NCBI GenBank assembly: GCA_037355855.1
Contig: CM074768.1
Span: 2,108,001-2,172,000, forward strand
Direction: 5' to 3'
Origin: Pseudo-nitzschia pungens
Lineage: Eukaryota > Bacillariophyta > Bacillariophyceae > Bacillariales > Bacillariaceae
DNA: 64,000 nucleotides
Shown: piece by piece, positions 24,101 to 34,100 of the stretch
Numbering within the stretch: the first letter of the stretch is position 1
Layout of the letters: the number at the start of each line of letters is the position of its first letter
Notes under the pieces: model-generated
Database searches by the model: none
Seen by the model: only the letters and a program-made list of their open reading frames with translations
What the model was told of the DNA's origin: nothing
Program-made: the position numbers and the translations under genes

Positions 24101-24632
24101 TGCAGATGAGAATGAATTGACTGGAAGCATTCCTTTTGCGATTGGGTTGTTGACAGGCTTGACATATCTTAATTTGAGTGAGTGTGGATGTTGTAGTGGT
24201 TGTTAATGGTGTGAACAAAGATTGGGTTTTTGTGAATGCTTTGGGTTTTTGTGTCAATTGATTTGTTGATGATACAATTAATGTGTGTGTTGAATGTTTG
24301 TTTCGTGTTGTGTATTGGTGTGTGTGTTTGCAGATGAGAATCAATTGACTGGAAGCATTCCTTCTGAGATTGGGTCGTTGACAGGCTTGGAATATCTTGA
24401 TTTGAGTGAGTGCGGATGTTGTAGTGGTTGTTGATGGTGTGAACAAAGATTGGGTTTTTGTGAATGCTTTTGGGTTTTTGTGTCAATTGATTTGTTGATG
24501 TTATAATTAATGTGTGTGTTGAATGTTTGTTTCGTGTTGTGTATTGGTGTGTGTTTGCAGACATGAATCAATTGACTGGAGGCATTCCTTCTGAGATTGG
24601 GTTGTTGACAGGCTTGACACATCTTGTTGGGG
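12106..24632 (+). CDS. LRR receptor-like membrane protein 1 (multi-exon, 3' end missing)
   Basis: Putative surface receptor-like protein. The ATG at 12106 is chosen because the frame above it opens only with TTG; the paralogue starts at the equivalent ATG. Exon 1 is 12106-13326 (407 aa). Intron 13327-13460 has a GTGAG donor and GGAAAG acceptor, phase 0. Exon 2 is 13461-14925, ending in phase 1. The order is: a gag-like N-domain (about residues 25-130), a polar linker, three hydrophobic segments (about 270-297, 326-350, 366-405), a fourth at about 457-480, an ectodomain with many N-X-S/T sites, a Lin-12/Notch-type repeat near 601-632 (DGGDCC core), and an LRR cap with a TCLW motif. At least 21 LRR exons of 72 nt follow, one 24-aa LRR each. 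Starts: 15012, 15236, 15463, 15690, 15919, 16146, 16375, 16604, 16832, 17059, 17287 (split by E1, resuming at 22315), 22514, 22741, 22969, 23196, 23425, 23652, 23880, 24106, 24334, 24561. The C-terminus is lost in the array and gap. Ligand unknown; expression with E1 inserted is uncertain. Confidence 0.8.
15012..17314 (+). repeat. LRR exon-intron tandem array, gene 1, first part
   Basis: Ten complete exon-plus-intron units, then the exon cut by E1, with a 224-229 bp period. Each unit is a 72-nt exon and a ~155-nt intron starting GTGAGTG and ending GTGTGTTTGCAG. Exons begin with the last two bases of a split codon and end with the first base of the next (phase 1/1), so any number can be joined or skipped in frame. 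The backbone TGSIPSEIG is almost invariant, while residues around LxxLxL and the following Asn vary. Long open frames on the opposite strand are shadows of this repeat. Confidence 0.93.
17315..17800 (+). repeat. E1 5' LTR (486 bp)
   Basis: Same length as the 3' LTR at 21824-22309, and identical in the parts compared by eye. It starts TATTAAATTGTAGCC and ends TTTTCACA. Apparent identity implies recent insertion. Confidence 0.93.
17801..17814 (+). other. E1 primer-binding site (tRNA-Asn anticodon-arm type)
   Basis: GATTAACAGTCGCA directly follows the LTR. Its complement reads TGCGACTGTTAATC, which fits tRNA-Asn(GUU) positions 27-40: loop CTGTTAA with anticodon GTT, and stem pairs A31-U39 and G30-C40 visible. 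The identical 14-mer follows the LTR of E4 and E5 and lies at the leader edge of E3. The tRNA assignment is inferred; the conserved position is seen. Confidence 0.65.
18235..18495 (+). repeat. E1 leader minisatellite (GCGTTTTCGAAC type)
   Basis: Tandem copies of GGCGTTTTCGAACGACAAC with variable CAA runs, each containing the palindrome TTCGAA. Related arrays occur in the leaders of E2 (25881-25985), E4 (about 43645-43885) and E5 (about 55905-56145), always between the PBS and the ORF. Confidence 0.85.
18602..19894 (+). CDS. E1 gag-like protein: N-domain plus Pro/Ala-rich tail
   Basis: About 430 aa. The ATG at 18602 (MPYQTRQ) is chosen because E4/E5 have the equivalent MPYRTRQ start; an alternative is the ATG at 18713 (MSDDH). 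The N-terminal ~150 residues match the N-terminus of the E4/E5 polyprotein (FFPSFDP...ICDALRF...CTTW). The middle is a low-complexity Pro/Ala/Thr segment. The last ~70 residues (ALESSNTLPASALLSDLSS onward) are nearly identical to the E2 protein, and the Pro/Ala region differs from E2 mainly by in-frame length changes, which suggests the frame is maintained. There is no zinc knuckle, protease or RT. It may act as a capsid-like packaging protein; this is inferred. Confidence 0.7.
   Translation: MPYQTRQRAPFPNTNEDTYRTFQSIQTAARTRFNTNTMSDDHASTNTNEANDTSTDDGDFFPSFDPQVTRILQTFLRREKEDRDIICDALRFVNCTTWTEFRFLSYDLISCLDYDLHGRRVPLLPCHVYCLNTLAAYMIHLNDTIGPRASQDITNYDATAFRQFRTTYRPVPARHHVSATTPILTRPPIRVKGSPFRTTVPAPASAPTPILARTPIRAPASATASARATVTAPVTAPILVLDPPAPVLELPAYAPATVPAPSALASSTAPARPPARAPASATASTPGLDALVTAPAPASATTPTPAPAALATATTTAPPPPMAGPVILPAPTSKTTPPLLLPVPIRAPVSLLPASIPALESSNTLPASALLSDLSSLLPFGLAAGMPSAWHTITLRHCDAILMQLYHLFDHPSCLISSPFFPLQLSGATS
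19872..19901 (+). other. Hairpin over the E1 ORF stop codon
   Basis: AGTTATCT (19872-19879) pairs with AGATAACT (19894-19901) around a 14-nt GGGGCGAC... loop that includes the stop codon. Related CAGTTATCTGGGGCGA motifs recur at about 20464, 27512 and 29082, with partial conservation of the pairing arm. Possible RNA structure; function unknown. Confidence 0.5.
20080..21190 (+). repeat. GATC-rich degenerate short repeats in E1
   Basis: Dense copies of words such as CAATACGATCGA, GATTGCTACGATAGCTC and GATCAATACGATC in no strict register. The segment sits where pol would be in an autonomous element. E2 has a longer version at 27660-30080. No coding function supported. Confidence 0.8.
21334..21745 (+). 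repeat. Internal LTR-head copy and ATGGGGCGC array in E1
   Basis: At 21334 the sequence GATGGGGCG followed by TATTAAATTGTAACC copies the polypurine tract and LTR start found at the true 3' LTR (21824). After it come about eight units of ~43 bp, each containing ACATGGGGCGCA and ending near GCTATTGCCCATCC. E2 has the same arrangement at 30257-30580. The units resemble repeated polypurine-tract sequence. Confidence 0.75.
21815..21823 (+). other. E1 polypurine tract
   Basis: GATGGGGCG lies directly before the 3' LTR. The equivalents are GATGGGGCG in E2 (30650-30658) and GATGGGGAG in E4 (50636-50644) and E5 (62896-62904). This position is where plus-strand priming is expected. Confidence 0.75.
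21824..22309 (+). repeat. E1 3' LTR (486 bp)
   Basis: Partner of the 5' LTR at 17315-17800, followed by the target duplication ATTCC and the remaining part of the interrupted LRR exon. Confidence 0.93.
22315..24632 (+). repeat. LRR exon-intron tandem array, gene 1, second part
   Basis: Resumes with the distal half of the exon split by E1 (to 22358), then complete units with exon starts 22514 to 24561 at 226-229 bp. The exon at 23652 carries the same CCATGAATCAATTG start as the interrupted exon and gives its uninterrupted form. The final exon (24561) degenerates into the G-rich array after about 24624. Confidence 0.92.
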
Positions 24633-25221
24633 TTTGTTGGGGTTGGGGTTGTTGGGGTTGGGGTTGTTGGGGTTGTTGGGGTTGGGGTTGTTGGGGTTGG
24701 GGTTGTTGGTTTTTGGGGTTGGGGTTGTTGGGGTTGTTGGGGTTGTTGGGGTTGTTGGGGTTGGGGTTGTTGTTGTTGGGGTTGGGGTTGTTGGGGTTGT
24801 TGGGGTTGGGGTTGGGGTTGGGGTTGTTGGGGTTGTTGGGGTTGGGGTTGTTGGGGTTGGGGTTGTTGGGGTTGGGGTTGTTGGGGTTGGGGTTGTTGGG
24901 GTTGGGGTTGTTGGGGTTGTTGGGGTTGGGGTTGTTGGGGTTGTTGGTTGTTGGGGTTGGGGTTTGTTGGTTGTTGGGGTTGGGGTTGTTGGGGTTGTTG
25001 GGGTTGTTGGGTTGGGGTTGTTGTTGTTGGGGTTGGGGTTGTTGGGGTTGTTGGGGTTGGGGTTGTTGTTGTTGGGGTTGGGGTTGTTGGGGTTGGGGTT
25101 GTTGGGGTTGTTGGGGTTGTTGGGGTTGGGGTTGTTGGGGTTGTTGGGGTTGGGGTTGGGGTTGGGGTTGGGGTTGTTGGGGTTGGTTGGGGTTGTTGGG
25201 GTTGGGGTTTGTTGTTGGGTT
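24625..25221 (+). repeat. G-rich TTGGGG/TTGTTGGGG array
   Basis: About 600 bp of mixed GGGGTT and GGGGTTGTT units with rare slips. It begins inside the last visible LRR exon and runs into the gap. Open frames on all six frames here are repeat artefacts. It is strongly predicted to form G-quadruplexes from its G-run spacing, and it resembles ciliate-type telomere units, but its identity is unproven. Confidence 0.9.
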
Positions 25222-25721
25222 NNNNNNNNNNNNNNNNNNNNNNNNNNNNNNNNNNNNNNNNNNNNNNNNNNNNNNNNNNNNNNNNNNNNNNNNNNNNNNN
25301 NNNNNNNNNNNNNNNNNNNNNNNNNNNNNNNNNNNNNNNNNNNNNNNNNNNNNNNNNNNNNNNNNNNNNNNNNNNNNNNNNNNNNNNNNNNNNNNNNNNN
25401 NNNNNNNNNNNNNNNNNNNNNNNNNNNNNNNNNNNNNNNNNNNNNNNNNNNNNNNNNNNNNNNNNNNNNNNNNNNNNNNNNNNNNNNNNNNNNNNNNNNN
25501 NNNNNNNNNNNNNNNNNNNNNNNNNNNNNNNNNNNNNNNNNNNNNNNNNNNNNNNNNNNNNNNNNNNNNNNNNNNNNNNNNNNNNNNNNNNNNNNNNNNN
25601 NNNNNNNNNNNNNNNNNNNNNNNNNNNNNNNNNNNNNNNNNNNNNNNNNNNNNNNNNNNNNNNNNNNNNNNNNNNNNNNNNNNNNNNNNNNNNNNNNNNN
25701 NNNNNNNNNNNNNNNNNNNNN
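25222..25721. other. Assembly gap, exactly 500 N
   Basis: The round length suggests a placeholder rather than a measured distance. Missing sequence probably includes the 3' ends of both LRR genes, the 5' LTR of E2 and the 3' part of E3, since each of these is cut off at or near this point. Confidence 0.97.
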
Positions 25722-25880
25722 AACCCCAACAACCCAACCCCAACAACCCCAACCCCAACAACCCCAACCCCAACAACCCCAACAACCCCAACCCCAACCC
25801 CAACAACCCCAACCCCAACCCCAACAAACCCCAACCCCAACAACCCCAGCAACCCCAACCCCAACAACCCCAACCCCAAC
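25722..25880. repeat. C-rich CCCCAACAA array, inverted relative to the left array
   Basis: About 160 bp of CCCCAACAACCCC-type units, the reverse complement of the array left of the gap. It joins directly to the E2 leader at about 25881, in place of the expected LTR and PBS. Confidence 0.9.
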
Positions 25881-26199
25881 GTTTTCGAACCGTGTTTTTC
25901 AAACGACAACAACGCTTTCGAACAACACGAACGGTGTTTTTTTTCGAACGACGCTTTCGAACAACAACCGTGCTCTCGAACGATAACAATCCAGCGCTCA
26001 ACAACATATAACCTCCACTGAATTTCCGAATACAGCTGAACTAACTCCTGTATTTCCCCAGGCATATAAACTTCCTGTTCCTGGATCTTGTCCTATTCCT
26101 GGATTTTAATCCATATCTCATCGAATTTCGAAATTCTATACCCACAGTCCCTTCCAATCCATTCCAACTGCAGCCCGCACCAGATTCAATCCCAGCACG

Positions 26200-27537
26200 A
26201 TGTCAGACGACCACGGTGATTTCTTTCCCTCATTTGACCCTCAAGTCACACGCATCCTCCGGACATTTTTGCGCCGTGAGAAAGAAGATGATGATATCAT
26301 CTGTGATGCCCTTCGATTCGTTAACTGTACCACCTGGCCCGAATTTCGACTCCTCTCCTACGACCTCATCTCTTGCCTCGACTATGACCTTTACGGACGC
26401 CGTGTCCCCCTTCCCCCATGTCATGTCTATTGCCTCAATACCCTTGCTGCGTACATGATCCACCTTAATGACACCATCGGTCCACGGGCTTCCTGGGATA
26501 TCACCAATTATCATGCCAACGCCTTTCGTCAATTCCGAAAGACATACCGGCCACCACTAACGTTTACACTACGTCCTCCAATTCGAGTAAAGGGTTCTCC
26601 ATTTCGAACAACGGTCCCTGCACCTGCTTCGGTCCCTGCACCTGCTTCTGCTCCTACACCAATTCGAGCACAGGTACCAGTTCGCGCCAAGGTCAATACA
26701 CCTGCTTCTCAAACTGCACAAGTCCCAGTTCGCGCCAAGGTCAATGCACCTCCATCGACACCTGGCCTGGAAGCTCTCGTAACTGCAATACTACGTCCTC
26801 CCGTTCGAGCACAGGTCCCAGTTCGCGCCAAGGTCAATGCACCTGCTTCTCAAACTGCACAAGTCCCAGTTCGCGCCAAGGTCAATGCACCTCCATCGAC
26901 ACCTGGCCTGGAAGCTCTCGTAACTGCACCGACACGTGCTCCAGCCCGGGCACGTCCCCCGGCCCGTGCGCCTGCTTATGCAACTGCATCGACACCAGGC
27001 CTGGCAGCTCTTGTACCTGCACCTGCTTCTGCAACTGCCCCGACACCTGCACCGGCAGCTCTTCCAACTGCACTGACCACTGCACCAACAACTGCACCGC
27101 CCACTGCACATAACACTCCACTGGCAGGTCCGGTGACAGCACCAACACCTCTCCTGACACTTACTGCAACCGCGTCGGCATCACCTTTGGCACAGGCCTC
27201 ACTGCTTCCAGCACCAGCATCCCCAACGGTCCCTCCGTTGCTGCTTCCTGTCCCTCCGTTGCTGCTTCCTGTTCCAATCCAGGCACCTGTATCACTCCTC
27301 CCTGCTCCCATCCCGGCTCTCGAGTCTTCCAATACACTTCCTGCCTCTGCACTCCTGTCTGATCTGTCTTCTCTGCTCCCTTTTGGTTTGGCTGCTGGGA
27401 TGCCCTCTGCATGGCATACCATTACCCTACGACACTGTGATGCCATCATCGTGCAGTTGTACCACCTTTTCGATCACCCTTCTTGTCTGATTTCATCCTC
27501 GTTCTTTCCCCTTCAGTTATCTGGGGCGACATCATGA
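26200..27537 (+). CDS. E2 gag-like protein: N-domain plus Pro/Ala-rich tail
   Basis: 445 aa from the ATG at 26200 (MSDDHGDFF), equivalent to the internal MSDDH of E1 and E4. The N-domain (FFPSFDP, ICDALRF, CTTW) spans about residues 7-120. The Pro/Ala/Val region contains a duplicated ~40-residue block (VPVRAKVNAP...TPGLEALVTA). The C-terminus (ALESSNTLPASALLSDLSS to the stop) is almost identical to E1. No enzymatic domain is seen. The upstream MPYQTRQ extension of E1 is not present in frame here. Confidence 0.68.
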   Translation: MSDDHGDFFPSFDPQVTRILRTFLRREKEDDDIICDALRFVNCTTWPEFRLLSYDLISCLDYDLYGRRVPLPPCHVYCLNTLAAYMIHLNDTIGPRASWDITNYHANAFRQFRKTYRPPLTFTLRPPIRVKGSPFRTTVPAPASVPAPASAPTPIRAQVPVRAKVNTPASQTAQVPVRAKVNAPPSTPGLEALVTAILRPPVRAQVPVRAKVNAPASQTAQVPVRAKVNAPPSTPGLEALVTAPTRAPARARPPARAPAYATASTPGLAALVPAPASATAPTPAPAALPTALTTAPTTAPPTAHNTPLAGPVTAPTPLLTLTATASASPLAQASLLPAPASPTVPPLLLPVPPLLLPVPIQAPVSLLPAPIPALESSNTLPASALLSDLSSLLPFGLAAGMPSAWHTITLRHCDAIIVQLYHLFDHPSCLISSSFFPLQLSGATS

Positions 27538-27659
27538 GACAACTTTGCCGAAGAACTGCTGGATACACTATACCCCTTGCCTACTGCTTGTTCACATGGG
27601 GCGTACATTGATACACTCCAAACATTGCTTGCTCACTTGGGGCGTACATTGATTCGATA

Positions 27660-30080
27660 ACACAACATGATTGCAGCTCAATCCGATCGAAGCCCAATAC
27701 GATCGCTTGCTACGATAGCTTGATCAGCCCAGTATGATCGCAGCTCAACACGATTGATTGCTCGGATAAGTGACCACGAAGTCTGATCCATCCAAGAACC
27801 TCCAGGAACCATACTCATCGAATCCAAACCGACAGCAGCACATTCGTTTGATGATACAATACGAACGAAGCTCAATACGATTGATTGCTACGATAGCCCC
27901 ATTCAACCGCTAGATCAATACGATCGAACATCAATACAATCAATTGGTCGCTGCTCCATTCGACCGCTCGATCAATACGATCAAACATCAATACAATCGA
28001 TTGGTCGCTGCTCCTTTCGACCGCTCGATCAATACGATCGAACATCAATACAATCGATTGCTCGCTCCGATGCTCATTCCAACTGAAACTCAAGCTCGAA
28101 GATCAATATGTTTGCTTGATACGATAGCCCAATACGATTGACGATCAATCGATTGACCCATACGATCGATCGCTACGATAGCTCAACGTGATCGAAGATC
28201 AATACAATCGATTGCTACGATCGCTCAACGCGATCAAAGATCCATACGACCGAGCATCAAGCTCAGCTCAAGAAGGTCGATACGATCAATTGCTCCAATA
28301 GCTAAGCTCCATATGATCAAAGCTGAATACAATCGATTGATCTACTAGCTAACCTCAATGCGATCGAAGCTCAATACGATCGATTGATACGACGGCTCAT
28401 TACAATTCATTGATAAGATCGATTGCTACGATCGATTGCTACAATACAATCGATTGGAATCCAATAGACGACCAATCCGATCGCTTGCTATAATCAATTG
28501 CTACAATCCGATCGACCAACACGATCGATCAATATGATCCTTCCGCAATTGCTACGATACCTCAATCCATACATACAATCGATTGCAACGATAGCTCAAT
28601 ACGATCCAAGATCAATCCGATCGATTGCTCCAATATGTTCGATTGCAATCCGATAGAAGATCAACATGATCGATGGATACACTACGATCGAGTGCTATAA
28701 TACCATCGATTGCCACGATCGATTGCTACCATACGATCGATTACTACGATCGATTGATGATCGATTGCTACGATCGATTGCTACGATCGATTGCTACGAT
28801 CGATTGCTAAGATAGCTCGATCAGCTCCGTATGATCGCAGCTCCATACGTTCGATTAACCCATTACGACGAAGCTCCACACGATCGATTGCTACGATACG
28901 CGTTCACGACGTCTGATTCATCCAAACTCCAGGAATCATACTCATCGAATCTAAGCACTCACTCGCAGCCAGCCTCAACAACAGCAACACAAACACCATC
29001 CACACGGCTGTTTGTCTCTATTGTTGTTCCTGTATTACAATTCGATCCTGCTTTAATTTCAGCCCCTGTTCTTCCCCATTCGATTATCTGGGGCGATTCA
29101 AGAAGATACCCTCGCTGAAGAACAGCAGCACATTCATTATATGACCAATCCAACCGAAGCTTGCTCAGATTGATTGCTATAGTACCAACGAAGATCGATA
29201 CCACCGATTGCTGCTCAAATGCTACGCTCGATTGCTACGACCGGATGCTACAATACGATCGATTGGAATCCAATAGCAGACCAATACGATTGCTACGATC
29301 GATTGCTACAATACGATTGATTGCTACAATACGATTGATTGCTACAATACGATCGATTGCTACAATACGATTGATTGCAATCCGATACAAGATTAATACG
29401 ATCGATTGCTACGATCGATTACTACACTACGTTCGATTGATACACTACGATCGATTGATAAACTACGATCAATTGCCACGATCGATTAGATACAATCGAT
29501 TGCTACAATACGCTTGGTTGCTACAATACGGCCGCTCAATACGTTCGATTGCTACAATACGATTGATTGCTCCAATACGATCGATTGCTCCAATAGCTCG
29601 ATCAGCTCAGCAGCACGATCGAAGCTCAATACGATTGATTGATACGATAGCTCCATACGATTGACAATCAATATGACCGCTCCATACGATAGAAGATCAA
29701 TACGATCGATTGCTACGATCGATCGCTATAATACGATCCATCCATACGATCGATTGCTACGATAGCTCAATACAATCGAAGCTCAATCCAATCACAGACT
29801 GAATACGATCGAAGACGGATACGATCGAAGATGGATACGATCGAAGATGGATATGATCGACGATGGATACGACCGACGATGGATACGATTGACGATCCTC
29901 CCACCATTGCTACGATGGCTCAGTACGAGCGATTGCTACGATCGATAGCTCAATACGATCGATTGCTACGATCGATTGCTACAAATACGATCAATTGCTA
30001 CGATCGATTGCTAAGATAGTAACTTGATCAGCTCAGTATGATTGCAGCTCAATACGATCAATTGCTAAGATAAGCGTCCA
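27660..30080 (+). repeat. GATC-rich degenerate short repeats in E2
   Basis: About 2.4 kb dominated by TACGATCGATTGCTACGATC-like words and CAATACGATC(G/A)AA, with longer local duplications such as the GCTCATTCCAACTGAA and GACCGCTCGATCAATACGAT segments near 27960-28090. It occupies the position of pol. Open frames through it are low-complexity. Confidence 0.82.
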
Positions 30081-30256
30081 CGAAACTTGATCAATCCGAA
30101 CTCAAGAAATAACAATATCTACGTTCGCTCGACATGATCACAGACCAAACAACACTCCATCACGCGCACCAATCCAACCAATGTTTGTGTGTCACAGTCA
30201 CCATGTCCATGAATTCAGAGCACGCTCATCTTGCTCCTGCAATCATGGATGGGGCG

Positions 30257-30580
30257 TATTAAATTGTAACCATGACACCTTTCATACCTGGACCTAATCC
30301 AGTCCACAACATGGGGCGCACCTCCAAGCTCTGCGAGCTTATATTGCTCAACAACACGGGGCACAACTCAAAGCTCTTCGAGCTGATATTGCCCAACAAC
30401 ATGGGGCGCTACTTCAAGCCCTGTGCATTACTCATCCATATGGGGCGCAATCTCTGTGCTATTGCCCATCCTTACATTCAACATGGGGCGCACTCCCTGC
30501 GCTATTGCCCAATCTCCCATTCAACATGGGGCGCATCCTCTACGCTATTGCCCATCCTTCATTCATGGGGCGCAGAGCTT
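30257..30580 (+). repeat. Internal LTR-head copy and ATGGGGCGC array in E2
   Basis: GGATGGGGCG followed by TATTAAATTGTAACC at 30257 copies the PPT and LTR start. It is followed by about seven units containing ACATGGGGCGC near 30309, 30357, 30399, 30439, 30483, 30526 and 30567. Same layout as E1. Confidence 0.72.
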
Positions 30581-30658
30581 TGCGCTATGTGTGTTACGGT
30601 TCTTATGTCCATGAATACAGAGTAAGTTCCTCTTGCTCCTGCAATCATAGATGGGGCG

Positions 30659-31134
30659 TGTTAAATTGTAACCGTAACACGATTCATGACTGGATTCAAT
30701 CCAGTCACACGTTGAATATTTTTATGCACGTATCGTGCACGAATATAGTTTCCTACTGGGTTCCAGTACTGCTTGTACACGAACAGCAAGCAGAACCCCT
30801 GGTAGCACTAACAAGACAGCAACGTCGAATCCTCGACAAGCTTGCTGTCCTCACATCTTTAGTTTAACTCTGATTTGAATACCTTGATACTTACATCCTG
30901 CTCATCCAGCAGCTCCTTGTAGAACTACAAGCCTAAGATCTAACTGACTGAGCCCAGAAGTGGTAGTTAGAATAGATCTGGTCGATTCGTTTGATCGGCC
31001 GTAGTGGTGAATCCGAGACTATCGATAGAACAGACCGGCACCTCAACCGGTTTGCATGCCTTTGCTCTTGCTGTATATCTCCAAGCTTGCCCTGGGATCT
31101 ATCAGCTTAAACCAGTTTCAGCTACATTTTAACA
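30659..31134 (+). repeat. E2 3' LTR (476 bp)
   Basis: Starts TGTTAAATTGTAACC and ends ATTTTAACA with canonical TG...CA. It is clearly related to the E1 and E4 LTRs: the 3' half with GATTTGAATACCTTGATACT and ACCGGCACCTCAACCGG is shared. Confidence 0.88.
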
Positions 31135-34100
31135 GATCCAACTCCTCCTTATAATACTTGTATTGGTGAGTAAAATCCTCCATCCGTGTTGGTTCTTCAT
31201 TGACTGTAGTTCTTGGGGGTCTTGGATCCACAACTAGGCCTTTGTTTTTATACTTCTTGAGATATCCAAGTATGTATCTTGCCATTTCAAGGTGATTCCT
31301 TCTGGGGCTCGCTGAAAATCTGGATAAGGAAGATACTGCATACGTGATATCAATTCTCCCGGTCAGCACTACCCATTGACACAAACCTATGATATGTTGA
31401 AATTCCTTGTGCTCTGTTACATCCAGGAATTCGGATGTATCCAGTTCCGGTCTGCAATCTGGATGCATGGGGACATGGTTTGGGTGAAGGGTGAGTCCAT
31501 GCTTGATTTCATACTTCCTTAGAACTTCTGTGATGTAAGATCCCGAATTGAGAAGAATCCTACCATCCTTGATTTGTCTCACGCTTGTTCCAAGATAGTA
31601 CTGTGGCTTTTCTTCAATATTTCTGAGGGCAAATTCTTGTTCAATGAGTGCGATCCAGTTCTCAGGTTTCTTTGCAACAACAATCAAATCATCCACATGA
31701 GTTGCAATGTAACAATACCCCTCCCCTTCAGGCTCTGGGCGCATCCATAAATCAGGGTCTGCGCGCGATGGTCTGAATCCTAAACCTGCAAGTGTATCAG
31801 CAAAGAAATCCATGTACGCTCTGCTGCTTCCAGCAAGACCATACAAAGCGCGTTGTATTTCAACTTTGCAACCCTTGTTTTTGCCAAAAACATCATCTGC
31901 CCAACACCATACCTTCTCTTGGTTAGGGGCTGTAGGGAATGCATTCCCCACATCTGCTGTCATTAAATCAAGCTTCTGGTGCTGTGCAATTAGGAATAGC
32001 AGGAATACAGAGAGACTGTCCACTTGGCTGGAATAAGTGTTGACATGGCTGGAGTCAACCAAATGCCCTCCTGCAACTAAACGTGATTTGTATCTTCGGT
32101 CTTCGCTCTTTACATCCCAGATCATTTTCAGCTTGACCTCTTGCCATCCTTCAGACTCTGGGAATTCTGTTGCCGGGTCGTGGAATTTGAAACACTCCAA
32201 TCTCTCTAAATTTTCCATTTCCTTGTCAATACTCTCTTGCCATTTCTTATTTCCAGCTTCTAGATCAAACTGCACACACTGCTGATAGGTGTTTGGAATC
32301 TTGATGCCAAATTTCTCTCGTTGCTTCTTTGCTGCAAGCCGTTGATTTCTGGATAACAATCTTTTCTTTTTCTTACTTGGATTTTGCATGGCACGTCGAA
32401 GTTTCTTTGGGAGTTTGACACGTGCTCTTGCTTGTGGTCTTGGCTGCACCCTTCTCATTCGTCTGATAATGTTACTGTTTTCCTTCAAAATTGAGTCAGC
32501 CCATGTACCCAATGGTCCACTTGAACGCCTGCTGCTGTTTTCCACAATGTACATCTTGATGTATTTGGCACAAGCAATTGGTTGGTCTTTTTGCAGGACT
32601 GTGAGTGGGATGTCCATTACCACAGTTCCAACATCAGTGACAAACTGAGCCTTGAAAATCAACATCCCTTCTTGCCAATGGTGGTTCAGAATCTTTCTAA
32701 ATTCACTGTTCAAGTTCTTGTCAGTACTTTCAAGAATATCCAGGTGAGACTCTGCATTGTTGGTGCAATCCAAATCTTTTGGTAGGGCTTCTTCTTCGTC
32801 GGGTTCAGCATCCTCTTCTTCAGTTGCATCATCATCTAAATCATCTTGGTCTTCCAGATCTTCTGGGACGTCACCATCCTTGGTTTCCAAATTCTGTTGC
32901 AGGAAATCCTCCAAAGTGCTCGTAGAGTGTTCCATGCCAGTTGAATCAGCTGCAAATTCTTCCCCTGAAACCAAGATGGGGACCTCATCAGTGCTTTCTA
33001 TGATAGTCCTTTCCTTTTCAGCAACAGTCAGTTCAAATCTGGCAGTGTTGGGATCGTCGTTGAGGACTTCTTTGTCAGTTCCAATATTCTCCCTCCTGGT
33101 TCTGACAACTGAGCGCATGAGGATCTGGCGCTTGGTCTTCTTAGAATCTGGTTCAGTTAAAATGTAGTATGTCATGGCGTCGCCACATGAATCAGCAAAA
33201 GCTAAAAATCTCCCCTTCAACATGCTTTCTTTTGGCGTCTTGTTCTGGGGTTGATAGTACCAAATAGGCTCATAGAAATGGAAGCGCAAGTGTGAGATAT
33301 CAGGAGTCCATCCATGTGAGACTTCGGATGGGGTTTTCCAATTCAAGGATGCACGAGAACAAACATTATTCACTTGGCAAACCCATTTTGCACACCAATG
33401 AGCCAAGGATTTAGGAGCTTTGAACATTGCCAAACAGTTAGAGATCATCTTGCTAAGTCTCCCCCATTCTGGTTCAGCCGGATTTTGGTGTGGGTGATAT
33501 GGTTGGCTTGTCCTGGATCTAGTGGCAACTCTAGCTTCCCGCAACACTTCACTCCACTTCACACCTGTCTCTGCTTGCGCATTGTCACTGATCATTGTAT
33601 CTGGGGCACCATGCTCTCTGAGATAATCCTTCAAGGCAGTGGTACATTGGGACACTTGTTTTAGTGGATGAAAAGACCACTTCTTGGACTTCACTCCAGA
33701 GAAAAACTGACCACCATTATGGCCTTGGCTGGTCTTTTCAGAGAAAAAGGTATAATCTGTGGCAACTGATTCATTTTGTCGTGGGTAATGAAAGCCTCTG
33801 AAACGCTTCCTATAGTGCTTCCTGGGGATGTCCCTGTTCTCTTCTTCAATCTCTGTATAGAATTGGGTTGTATTTTCCAGAGTCTTCTTTACCACCCTCT
33901 CAGGGAGCATTGCCATTCTCTTCCTTAGTTCCAGCATGGGGAGTTGGCCGAAACTGAACTTCTGAAACTTCCTCTTGCGCCTGAGCATAGGGTATTCCCT
34001 GAGGTCTGGTGGTGCTGGGGAATTCAACTCAAACAGCTCCAAAGACTCCATGTCACCTTCTGTTGGTTTTGATAGCTTGAAAAACACCTTCTCTTCATCA

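Larger units (their letters stand above)
25881..31134 (+). mobile_element. E2: non-autonomous LTR retroelement, 5' end missing
   Basis: Retains the leader minisatellite, gag-like ORF, GATC-rich repeats, ATGGGGCGC array, polypurine tract and a 3' LTR (30659-31134). Organisation and ORF match E1. The 5' LTR and PBS are absent, replaced by the C-rich array next to the gap. The right end abuts the E3 coding sequence at 31135 (GATCC), so E2 appears to have inserted into E3; the second copy of the target duplication cannot be checked. Confidence 0.82.

Noticed and set aside
24625..25221. True chromosome end (telomere)
   Set aside because: The units are mixed TTGGGG and TTGTTGGGG and the array starts within an LRR exon; kept only as a finding because the orientation is suggestive.
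24341..26065. Very long Gly/Leu/Val- or Pro/Asn-rich frames across the gap
   Set aside because: They are translations of the GGGGTT/CCCCAA arrays and of 500 N; no real coding evidence.
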